This document shows positions 1 through 5,508 of a DNA stretch of 5,690 nucleotides, piece after piece. Within the stretch, counting starts at the first letter, position 1; every line of letters starts with the position of its first letter. The DNA comes from Treponema sp. Its GTDB lineage: Bacteria; Spirochaetota; Spirochaetia; Treponematales; Breznakiellaceae. Location: positions 1-5,690 of the forward strand of contig JAISAK010000036.1 of NCBI GenBank assembly GCA_031266695.1, read 5' to 3'. The translations under genes and the position numbers were made by a program. The notes beneath the pieces are model-generated. The model made no database searches and was not told the DNA's origin. It saw nothing but the letters and a program-made list of their open reading frames with translations.

Positions 1-239
1 GCATAACCAGCGAAAAATACGGCGAAGAAGTCGGTGCTTTTGTTATTCTTCACGAGGGTATTACCATGTCCGAAGAAGATGTCAGGGATTTCTGCCGCGG
101 GCAAATCAGCCGCTTTAAAATTCCCCGGTATGTTTTCTTTGTGGACAATTATCCTCTTACCTCGTCGGGGAAAATACAGAAGTATCTGCTGCGTGAAATT
201 GGGGTAAAAAAGGCGAAAGAACTGGGAATTGAGACCTGA
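1..239 (+). CDS. Acyl-CoA synthetase (AMP-forming, ANL superfamily), C-terminal fragment cut by the window edge
   Basis: Seen: an open frame runs in from the left edge (first full codon at nt 3) for 78 codons to TGA at 237-239. It encodes the small C-terminal lid of an adenylate-forming enzyme. The run [12 protein letters not shown] followed by [15 protein letters not shown] is the A10 signature. Its lysine (codon at nt 171-173) is the residue that in this family catalyses adenylate formation. Known: these enzymes make acyl-AMP from a carboxylate and ATP, then the thioester with CoA. The FKIP-type lid fits acyl-CoA synthetases of the medium/long-chain or acetate-like group better than peptide-synthetase domains. 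Substrate cannot be read because the N-terminal binding domain lies outside the window. glyA begins 46 bp downstream on the same strand, with no convincing terminator between, so read-through into glyA is possible. It differs from the full ligase at 3327-5327, whose A10 region is the STLKLVR type, so the two are not recent duplicates. Confidence 0.88.
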   Translation, partial: ITSEKYGEEVGAFVILHEGITMSEEDVRDFCRGQISRFKIPRYVFFVDNYPLTSSGKIQKYLLREIGVKKAKELGIET

Positions 240-249
240 AGCGGCGCTC

Positions 250-278
250 TTGCGAAAGCCTTCGTCTTTGGGTATCCT
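250..278 (+). promoter_or_regulatory. Weak candidate sigma70-type promoter for glyA, possibly giving a leaderless mRNA
   Basis: TTGCGA at 250-255 and TATCCT at 273-278 are separated by 17 bp. Each matches the consensus at 4 of 6 positions. The expected transcription start is near 285-286, essentially at the A of the glyA ATG, which also lacks a Shine-Dalgarno sequence. The match is weak and the 46-bp gap could equally be crossed by transcription from the upstream synthetase gene. Confidence 0.25.
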
Positions 279-285
279 ATAACAC

Positions 286-1815
286 ATGATCCAGAATCCT
301 GTTAGCGCTTATCTTGCCTCCACCAGCCCGGACAATGTGGATACCAGTCTCCTGGCTTATCTCTGCAATCTCAGCGAAACCGCAAAATCGGTGCCGGAAG
401 TCGCCTGTTCAATTGTGCGGGAGCTGGAAAACCAGCGAAAGCGGGTTAAGCTTATTGCCAGCGAAAATTACTGCTCTATGGCGGTACAGCTTGCTATGGG
501 CAATTTGTTTACCGATAAGTACGCCGAAGGTGTGCCCCAGCACCGTTTCTACGCGGGAAATGAAAACGTAGACGCCGTGGAGGCCCTTGCCGCGTCGGAA
601 GCGCGCGGGCTTTTTGGGGCGGAATATGCCAATGTGCAGCCCCACTGCGGGGCGGACGCCAATATACTTGCCTACTGGGCAATTATTTCAACCAGAATAG
701 AAAGGCCCCTGCTCGAAAAATTCGGCGAGACCAATCTTTATAAACTCAGCGAGGCCCAGTGGAAAGAACTCAAAACAACAATGGGGAATCAGCGTCTCCT
801 CGGCCTGGACTACTATTCCGGCGGGCATCTGACCCACGGTTACCGGCACAATCTTTCCGGCCGCATGTTTGATGTTTACGGCTATTCGGTTATTAAGGAA
901 ACGGGCCTTCTTGATTACGACGCGATTGAAAAACAGGCCCTGGAGATAAAGCCCTTCATCCTGCTGGCGGGTTATTCGGCGTATCCAAGGAAGATCAACT
1001 TCAAGCGGATGCGGGAAATTGCCGACAAGGCCGGGGCGGTTTTTATGGTGGATATGGCCCACTTTGCGGGCCTGGTGGCGGGAAAGGTTTTTACCGGCGA
1101 GTATGATCCGGTTCCCTGGGCGCATGTCGTGACAAGTACCACCCACAAAACCCTGCGGGGGCCCCGCGCGGGGCTGGTACTTTCCACCGCGGAATTTGCC
1201 GAAGCCCTGGACAGGGGTTGTCCCCTTACGATGGGCGGCCCTCTGCCCCACATTATCGCGGCCAAGGCGGTTGCCTTCCGCGAGGCGGGCGCCCCGGAAT
1301 TCCGCCAATACGCCCGGCGCATTGTTGACAACTGCAAAACTCTGGCCGCAGCCTGCATGAAGAACGGGCTCGAGGTGCTTACGGGCGGCACGGACAACCA
1401 CCTGTTCCTGGTCAACGTGCATAACATGGGCATCACCGGCAGGCAGGCGGAAAGCGCCCTCCACGAGTGCCACGTTACCCTTAACCGGAACAGCCTTCCC
1501 TTTGATCCCAACGGGCCCTGGTACACCGCGGGGCTGCGGATCGGCACGGCGGCGACTACCACCCTGGGCATGGGCCCGGAGGAAATGGAAGAGCTTGGCT
1601 CGATCATCTCTCTGGTACTCAAGGGAACCGGTCAGGCGCCGGACTCCGGAAACCCCGCGAAAAAGAGCAGATCCAAATATGTCATCATACCCGAGGTCAA
1701 GGCCGAGGCGATTGACCGGGTAAAAAAGCTGCTCGACCGCTTTCCGGTCTATCCGGAGCTGGATCTTGATCTGCTGAAAAGGGCCTTTGCGGAACCGGGA
1801 GCCGCCCGTGATTGA
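286..1815 (+). CDS. glyA: Serine hydroxymethyltransferase, long Chlamydia/Treponema-type
   Basis: This cytosolic PLP enzyme interconverts serine plus tetrahydrofolate with glycine plus 5,10-methylene-THF, feeding purine, thymidylate and methionine synthesis. Visible active-site residues are Y79 and E81 (YAEG), Y89, the PLP-stacking H181 in GGHLTHG, D256 and H259 in VDMAHFAG, the Schiff-base lysine K288 in STTHKTLRGPR and the carboxylate-binding R418 in GLRIGT. Against remembered E. coli GlyA numbering (E57, H126, K229, R363; 417 aa), this 509-aa protein has about 24 extra N-terminal residues, about 31 inserted between E81 and H181, and about 37 extra at the C-terminus. The same architecture is familiar from chlamydial GlyA. 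The phosphate-binding segment reads QPHCGADAN, with Cys where most family members have Ser. The ATG at 286 is the first possible start, because an in-frame TAA lies at 280-282. No Shine-Dalgarno is visible, but the N-terminus aligns well with the chlamydial form. rmuC overlaps the 3' end. Confidence 0.96.
   Translation: MIQNPVSAYLASTSPDNVDTSLLAYLCNLSETAKSVPEVACSIVRELENQRKRVKLIASENYCSMAVQLAMGNLFTDKYAEGVPQHRFYAGNENVDAVEALAASEARGLFGAEYANVQPHCGADANILAYWAIISTRIERPLLEKFGETNLYKLSEAQWKELKTTMGNQRLLGLDYYSGGHLTHGYRHNLSGRMFDVYGYSVIKETGLLDYDAIEKQALEIKPFILLAGYSAYPRKINFKRMREIADKAGAVFMVDMAHFAGLVAGKVFTGEYDPVPWAHVVTSTTHKTLRGPRAGLVLSTAEFAEALDRGCPLTMGGPLPHIIAAKAVAFREAGAPEFRQYARRIVDNCKTLAAACMKNGLEVLTGGTDNHLFLVNVHNMGITGRQAESALHECHVTLNRNSLPFDPNGPWYTAGLRIGTAATTTLGMGPEEMEELGSIISLVLKGTGQAPDSGNPAKKSRSKYVIIPEVKAEAIDRVKKLLDRFPVYPELDLDLLKRAFAEPGAARD
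1797..1801 (+). promoter_or_regulatory. Ribosome binding site that fixes the rmuC start
   Basis: GGGAG at 1797-1801 lies 6 nt before GTG at 1808, inside the end of glyA. The only earlier in-frame start nearby, TTG at 1787, has a poorer and too-close purine run (AAAAGGG, 3-nt gap) and would put a charged NREPP stretch before the membrane anchor. This supports GTG 1808. Confidence 0.6.
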
Positions 1816-3109
1816 AACTGTTTTGCTTGCCGGCATTTTCTTTTTTATAATCGTTCAGATGATTTTGCTTATCCTGCTGCTGCGGAACAGGCGCGAATCC
1901 GGCGCGCAGGAACGGGTATTGCAGAAATTTATTGACTATGAAAACAGGCTCGATAAAAACGAGGCCGCCCTGCGCGACGAGATTGGCAAAAACCGGGAAG
2001 AAATGATTCGCTCCTCAAGGGATTCCCGCGGGGAGCTTGCCAAGTCGTTTTTTGATTTTACCAATACCCTAAACAATTCCCTCAAATCCTTCGAGGATCG
2101 CTTCAACGCGCACGCCCGTGATACCAACGCTGTCTTTGAAAAAAACCGCGAAACAATTGAGCGCAAGTTAAACGACATACAGGTCGATAACAGCGCCAAG
2201 CTTGAAAAAATGCGTGAAACAGTGGATGAAAAACTCCACAAAACCCTTGAAACCAGGCTTGGCGAATCCTTCAAGCTGGTAAGCGAGCGGCTGGAACTGG
2301 TGCAGAAGGGTTTGGGCGAAATGCAGAACCTTGCCACCGGTGTGGGCGATCTCAAGAAGGTGCTTTCCAATGTGAAGACCAAGGGCGTCCTCGGCGAATA
2401 TCAGCTTGGCGGAATCCTCGAACAGATTCTTTCCCCCGCGCAGTATGCCCAAAACGTAAAAACAAAGGAAGGAAGCGGCGAGAACGTTGAATTCGCGGTG
2501 AAGATTCCCAGCAAGGAAGATTCCGCCAAAATCATCTGGCTGCCCATAGACGCCAAATTCCCTACCGAGGACTACGAGCGGCTCAACGCCGCCTACGACG
2601 AAGGCAATGCCGCCGATGTTGACTTGTGCCGCCGGGCGCTGGAAAAGCGCATCTCTTCCTTTGCAAGGGATATCAAAACCAAATATGTGGATCCGCCCAA
2701 TACCACGGACTTCGCGATTATGTTTTTGCCCTTCGAGGGCCTCTACGCCGAGGTTCTGCGCATTCCCGGTATTTTCGAATCCCTGCAGCGCGATTACAAG
2801 GTCATCATAACCGGTCCTCCCACCATCGCCGCCCTGCTCAACAGTTTCCAGCTTGGATTCCGCAGTCTTGCCGTTGAAAAACGTACCAGCGAAATTTGGG
2901 ACCTTCTCGGCGCGGTGCGTACCGAGTTCGGCAAATTCGGCGAAGTCCTTGACAAGACCAAGCAAAAGCTGGATCAGGCAAGCAGGGAAATCGACAACGC
3001 GGGAACCCGTTCCCGCGTCATTGAGCGGAAACTCCGCGAGGTACAGACCCTGCCGGAAACGGCGGCGCAAAAGCTGCTGGAAGATGTGGGAATACCGGAA
3101 GAAGAGTGA
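1808..3109 (+). CDS. rmuC: DNA recombination protein RmuC, membrane-anchored, coiled-coil
   Basis: The 433-aa product begins with one hydrophobic segment (about residues 2-25) followed by RNRR, predicting an N-terminal inner-membrane anchor with the rest in the cytoplasm. Residues about 30-180 are charged, heptad-like coiled coil ending in the typical ETRLGESFKLVSERLE and GLGEMQ run. The conserved RmuC domain follows: KGVLGE (G193 to E197), ENVEFAV (E225, E228), LPIDAKFP (D248, K250) and TDFAIMFLPFEGLYAEVL (about 300-318). Known: RmuC proteins have been related to PD-(D/E)XK nucleases, and E. coli rmuC limits inversion between short inverted repeats; the biochemical activity is not well defined. 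The D248-A-K250 motif with an upstream Glu is compatible with a nuclease core, which is an inference. GTG 1808 overlaps the glyA stop (GTGATTGA), so translation is probably coupled. Length and domain order are normal and nothing appears broken. Confidence 0.93.
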   Translation: MIETVLLAGIFFFIIVQMILLILLLRNRRESGAQERVLQKFIDYENRLDKNEAALRDEIGKNREEMIRSSRDSRGELAKSFFDFTNTLNNSLKSFEDRFNAHARDTNAVFEKNRETIERKLNDIQVDNSAKLEKMRETVDEKLHKTLETRLGESFKLVSERLELVQKGLGEMQNLATGVGDLKKVLSNVKTKGVLGEYQLGGILEQILSPAQYAQNVKTKEGSGENVEFAVKIPSKEDSAKIIWLPIDAKFPTEDYERLNAAYDEGNAADVDLCRRALEKRISSFARDIKTKYVDPPNTTDFAIMFLPFEGLYAEVLRIPGIFESLQRDYKVIITGPPTIAALLNSFQLGFRSLAVEKRTSEIWDLLGAVRTEFGKFGEVLDKTKQKLDQASREIDNAGTRSRVIERKLREVQTLPETAAQKLLEDVGIPEEE

Positions 3110-3116
3110 TTGGGAA

Positions 3117-3225
3117 GGTGGGGGTCCATACCCCGCCGAACCGAAGGTTCGAGCTTGCCTCGGTTAAATTCATTACTGCTGAAAAAGTCGTAAACCGATC
3201 TTCGGATCGGGGTATGGCCCCCACC
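3117..3225. repeat. Structured intergenic element with near-perfect terminal inverted repeat (109 bp)
   Basis: The left arm 3117-3135 (GGTGGGGG, then T, then CCATACCCCG) pairs completely with the right arm 3208-3225 (CGGGGTATGG then CCCCCACC), giving 18 base pairs with T3125 as the only bulge. Between the arms lie a hairpin AACCGA (3139-3144) / TCGGTT (3160-3165), whose 5' half can alternatively fold as CGAACC-GAA-GGTTCG (3137-3151), and a UUCG-loop hairpin (3195-3210). No target-site duplication is seen at the outer edges (GGGAA on the left, GGTAC on the right) and there is no transposase. Inference: a MITE- or REP-like dispersed element, or a structured 3' UTR of rmuC. Copy number elsewhere cannot be seen from this window. 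Confidence 0.6.
3195..3210. repeat. UUCG-tetraloop hairpin overlapping the right arm of the long inverted repeat
   Basis: CCGATC (3195-3200), loop TTCG (3201-3204) and GATCGG (3205-3210) form a perfect 6-bp stem closed by C-G around a UUCG loop, an unusually stable tetraloop in RNA. Its last three bases (3208-3210) are also used by the long helix, so the two folds compete. No U-tract follows on either strand, so it is not a canonical intrinsic terminator. Confidence 0.6.
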
Positions 3226-3249
3226 GGTACTATAAATTTCCTCTCCAAC

Positions 3250-3282
3250 GAAGATACCTCGGGGCTTGCCCCGAGGTTCTTC
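3250..3282. repeat. Strong 14-bp hairpin between convergent genes; possible bidirectional terminator
   Basis: GAAGA (3250-3254), bulged T3255, A3256 and CCTCGGGG (3257-3264), then loop CTTG (3265-3268), then CCCCGAGG (3269-3276), T3277 and TCTTC (3278-3282). All 14 pairs are perfect. It sits between the end of rmuC and the end of the convergent ligase gene, where a terminator or transcript-end stabiliser would be expected. No T-run follows the stem on either strand, which argues against a standard Rho-independent mechanism. Its 3' half resembles the hairpin 111 bp upstream: both read GCTTGCC then CG-rich bases, GTT and TTCATTA. This suggests two diverged units of one repeat family. Confidence 0.55.
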
Positions 3283-3326
3283 ATTATCAAAAAATTGACG
3301 TGACAGCTTAAAAATAGCGAATATAC

Positions 3327-5327
3327 TTAATTTGACAGAACCTTCTTCAGCGCTTCCCTGTTGCCCGCAAGGTGCGGATTGGCCGCGCCGTCCGAATACA
3401 GCTCGTCGATTCGGGAGCGGTAAAAGTCGCGGACTTTGTAGCGTACCAGTTTGAGGGTTGAGTTGATAAGGCCGCTGCTTTCGTCAAAATCGTCGGCTAT
3501 AATCGCGAACGAGGCGGGCCGCCACTGGGCGGGGATTCCCCTGTAAGCAGGATCATCCTTGAAGAAGACAAGATCGCCGTAAACAAGGTCAATAATTTTG
3601 TCAAGTTCCGCGTCGCCCGTATCGGCGCCCCGGACGGAAAGGCCCGCCGCTTTTACCGCGGTCTTAAGTTCTTCTTTGTTGAGGGTGACAAGGGCCGTAG
3701 TGTATTTGCACTGCTCGTTAAACATCATGATCTGGTTGACAAATTTCGAGGTGTTGGTAATCGCCTCTTCCACGGTCTCGGGGCTGTACTTTTCGCCGTC
3801 AGCCGAAATGAGCAGCGCCTTTTCGCGGCCGGTAACCACGAGAAAGCCGTCGGCGTCCTTGTAACCCAGGTCTCCCGACCAGAGCCAGCCGTCAACCAGG
3901 GTTTCCGCGGTGGCCCCGGGGTTTTTGAAATAACCCTTCATTACGGAGCCGCCCCGGGTTACAATCTGGCCGATTTCACCTGTGGGACATTCGGTTTTTT
4001 CGTCCCTCATGATCCGCACCTCAAGATCCGGAATGATAACGCCGGAGGTGCCGAACTTGTGCTTTACGGCCGAATTGGAGCAGATGATGGGCGCGTTTTC
4101 CGTAAGGCCATAGCCCTGATAAACCGGTATGCCGATGGAATTGAAAAATTCCTGCTGGCGAATTTCCAGAAGAGCGCCGCCGCCTATGCAGAATTTTATG
4201 TCCCTGCCAAAGAAACGGCGCAGCTTCGGAAAGACAAGGGCCTTCGCAAGCGCCCAGGGGAACCAGTTGACCAGGCGGGTCCCGGGCGGCGGCTTGTTGT
4301 AACCGTTGCCGGCGCGCTTAATCCCCGCCTTTACCCCGCGGTCGAAAATTCCGTATACAAAATCCCCCTTCTCCTTCACCCCCTGAATCATCTTCTTCAT
4401 AAAGTTCCCCGAAAGAGCCGGCACGGTAAGGAGGAAGTCGGGGTTTACCTCGCTCAAATTCTTCGGCAGATTCCGCAGCGCCGCCAGGGGGCCGCCCTGA
4501 GCGTCGGTAAAGTACATGGTCAGCCCTTTGTAGAGGAAGATGTAGATTCCCACCGTATGCGCAAAGGAGTGATCCAGGGGCAGCATGATAAGGGACTTCC
4601 AGCCCCGCTCAACAGGCACTACCTCCGCGGCCATAAAAGCATTGTGCAGATAATTCCGGTGGGTAAGCATGATACCCTTGGGGTTCCCGGTTGTTCCCGA
4701 GGTATAAGAAATAGTTACCGTATCGTCGGCGCCTATCCCCTTTTCAATTTCCTCAAGGCTTTGCCTGAGGGCCTTTCCTTCGCCGTCCGTTTCGGCAAGC
4801 AGTTTTTCACCTTCGGCGACAAAATCATCATAGTAAAAAAAATCCTTCCCTTCGCCCAGGCCGAACTCCGGCGCGAGAGCGGCGGTACGCTCGTTCTTTG
4901 GCGTAATGCAGACAAGCACCGGCTTCTTTGCCACCCGGCCAAGGATTTCCGCGCCCTTGCGGAAATTGTTTTCCGAAACAAAAAGCGCCCGCGACTCGGA
5001 ATGATCCAGCCGGAAGACAATCTCGTCGGGAAGAAGTTTTGTTGAAAGGGGTACGGAAATACAGCCCGCCTTGAGGACGCCGAATTCGCCAATCACCCAG
5101 GAGGGACATCCTTCCGCCAAAATCGACACGGTTTCATTTTTTTTGAAGCCCCGCCGGACAAGACCGGCGGCAAAAGCCGAAGAGAGTCTATCCACGTCCT
5201 GATAGCTGAAACGTTTCCAGACACCGCCGAATTTTCCGCCCAGGTAGGGCGCGTTTCCGTATTCCCGCGCTCCCAGATGCAGCAGCTCAATAACCGTTTT
5301 TACTCCCAATACATCGGCTTTATTCAT
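3327..5327 (-). CDS. Long-chain fatty-acid-CoA ligase (AMP-forming)
   Basis: The 666-aa enzyme activates a fatty acid with ATP to acyl-AMP and transfers it to CoA, probably at the cytoplasmic face of the membrane, for lipid synthesis or breakdown. ANL motifs occur in order: P-loop YTSGTTGNPKG (208-218), YGLTE (406-410, E410), DGWLWSGDLG (D486), TGREK (R501) with LLISADGEKYSPE after it, and the C-terminal STLKLVRYK with candidate catalytic K626. The STLKLVR ending and a long insertion between about residues 540 and 620 are typical of the ACSL/FadD15-like long-chain group rather than short-chain synthetases; chain length preference is inferred. ATG 5327 is chosen over an upstream TTG at 5387. 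It has a GGGGG ribosome site 4 nt away, the protein N-terminus fits the family from there, and a near-consensus promoter lies inside the would-be extension. All core motifs are intact. Confidence 0.93.
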   Translation of the reverse strand: MNKADVLGVKTVIELLHLGAREYGNAPYLGGKFGGVWKRFSYQDVDRLSSAFAAGLVRRGFKKNETVSILAEGCPSWVIGEFGVLKAGCISVPLSTKLLPDEIVFRLDHSESRALFVSENNFRKGAEILGRVAKKPVLVCITPKNERTAALAPEFGLGEGKDFFYYDDFVAEGEKLLAETDGEGKALRQSLEEIEKGIGADDTVTISYTSGTTGNPKGIMLTHRNYLHNAFMAAEVVPVERGWKSLIMLPLDHSFAHTVGIYIFLYKGLTMYFTDAQGGPLAALRNLPKNLSEVNPDFLLTVPALSGNFMKKMIQGVKEKGDFVYGIFDRGVKAGIKRAGNGYNKPPPGTRLVNWFPWALAKALVFPKLRRFFGRDIKFCIGGGALLEIRQQEFFNSIGIPVYQGYGLTENAPIICSNSAVKHKFGTSGVIIPDLEVRIMRDEKTECPTGEIGQIVTRGGSVMKGYFKNPGATAETLVDGWLWSGDLGYKDADGFLVVTGREKALLISADGEKYSPETVEEAITNTSKFVNQIMMFNEQCKYTTALVTLNKEELKTAVKAAGLSVRGADTGDAELDKIIDLVYGDLVFFKDDPAYRGIPAQWRPASFAIIADDFDESSGLINSTLKLVRYKVRDFYRSRIDELYSDGAANPHLAGNREALKKVLSN

Positions 5328-5331
5328 AAAA

Positions 5332-5336
5332 CCCCC
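5332..5336 (-). promoter_or_regulatory. Ribosome binding site of the acyl-CoA ligase
   Basis: On the minus strand GGGGG (5336 to 5332) is followed by TTTT and then ATG at 5327. The match is purine-rich but not a perfect GGAGG, and the 4-nt spacer is slightly short. It helps select ATG 5327 over the upstream TTG. Confidence 0.5.
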
Positions 5337-5354
5337 ATTTTCCGAGTAAAATTC

Positions 5355-5383
5355 ATTATTTACTGAAAACCTTCGCCTGTCAA
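5355..5383 (-). promoter_or_regulatory. Sigma70-type promoter of the acyl-CoA ligase
   Basis: Reading the minus strand, a perfect TTGACA (5383-5378) is followed by a 17-bp spacer and AATAAT (5360-5355), which is 5 of 6 to consensus. Transcription should start near 5348, giving a 5' leader of about 20 nt before ATG 5327. It is the best-matching promoter in the window, and the palindrome at 5392-5410 lies 8 bp upstream of its -35 box. Confidence 0.7.
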
Positions 5384-5391
5384 GCAAAGTA

Positions 5392-5410
5392 ACATAATAA
5401 CATATTATGT
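5392..5410. promoter_or_regulatory. Perfect 8-3-8 palindrome, candidate operator in the divergent promoter region
   Basis: ACATAATA (5392-5399), spacer ACA and TATTATGT (5403-5410) form a perfect inverted repeat of 19 bp. It is centred at 5401, about 54 bp upstream of the predicted ligase start site and about 30-40 bp upstream of the right-facing promoter elements. The size and symmetry suit a dimeric helix-turn-helix regulator. For the ligase, an activator site at about -54 or a repressor acting on the divergent side are both possible. No regulator gene is in the window, so the binder is unknown. The AT-rich composition means chance cannot be excluded. Confidence 0.45.
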
Positions 5411-5431
5411 GATTCTGTTTCCCGGTTCAAT

Positions 5432-5458
5432 TTGCCGATATTTAAATTTGTCTATAAT
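5432..5458 (+). promoter_or_regulatory. Candidate promoter for the right-facing membrane-protein gene
   Basis: A perfect TATAAT at 5453-5458 is preceded by TTGCCG at 5432-5437 (4 of 6; 15-bp spacer, shorter than ideal). The AT-rich stretch between them may help opening. Transcription would start near 5465 and leave about 41 nt of leader before ATG 5507. Confidence 0.45.
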
Positions 5459-5480
5459 GTGAACTTATAGACGGACTTTC

Positions 5481-5508
5481 TTGAAACAGGCAGTGCATAC
5501 CTTATAAT
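5481..5508 (+). promoter_or_regulatory. Second right-facing promoter-like pair whose -10 box overlaps the ATG
   Basis: TTGAAA (5481-5486) and TATAAT (5503-5508) are 16 bp apart, a better consensus match than the pair at 5432-5458. However, the -10 includes the A and T of the ATG at 5507, so a transcript from it would begin inside the gene, near 5515, and lack the start codon. No good in-frame start follows. It is therefore either fortuitous or makes a different RNA. Confidence 0.2.

Larger units (their letters stand above)
3110..3326. other. Convergent intergenic region (217 bp) between rmuC and the acyl-CoA ligase
   Basis: No gene is called here. Most of the stretch is the inverted-repeat element at 3117-3225 and the hairpin at 3250-3282. 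The remaining 3283-3326 is AT-rich and holds nothing clearly recognisable. A frame open from GTG 3106 to TGA 3301-3303 crosses the whole repeat, but it has no family resemblance I recognise and is treated as fortuitous. Confidence 0.7.

Noticed and set aside
240..285. Intrinsic terminator after the first acyl-CoA synthetase
   Set aside because: Only stems of 4-5 bp (for example CGAA-AGCC-TTCG at 254-264) can be drawn and no T-run follows.
688..1836. 382-codon minus-strand open frame opposite glyA
   Set aside because: It is the antisense shadow of a clearly conserved glyA. The translation is rich in Arg, Gly and His with no recognisable domain, and its frame follows glyA codon composition.
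2168..3070. 300-codon minus-strand open frame opposite rmuC
   Set aside because: Shadow of rmuC. The rmuC frame carries all the conserved family motifs, and the antisense product has none.
3018..3290. 90-codon minus-strand open frame over the rmuC end and the intergenic repeat
   Set aside because: It overlaps conserved rmuC coding sequence, is proline-rich without a family match I recognise, and owes its openness to the GC-rich palindromes.
3295..3327. TTGACG and TATACT as a plus-strand promoter reading antisense into the ligase
   Set aside because: The spacer is 21 bp, too long for a sigma70 promoter, and no gene follows on that strand.
4059..5045. 328-codon plus-strand open frame opposite the acyl-CoA ligase
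   Set aside because: It lies wholly within the ligase, whose motifs are intact on the minus strand. The translation shows no family features and no ribosome site or promoter was seen.
5328..5387. 20-residue N-terminal extension of the ligase from TTG 5387
   Set aside because: The predicted promoter (5383-5355) lies inside this extension, so the transcript would start downstream of the TTG. ATG 5327 has its own ribosome site and gives a normal family N-terminus.
5408..5430. CRP-like site beginning TGTGA at 5408
   Set aside because: The second half-site (TCACA) is missing at the required spacing, and TGTGA is mostly part of the palindrome arm.
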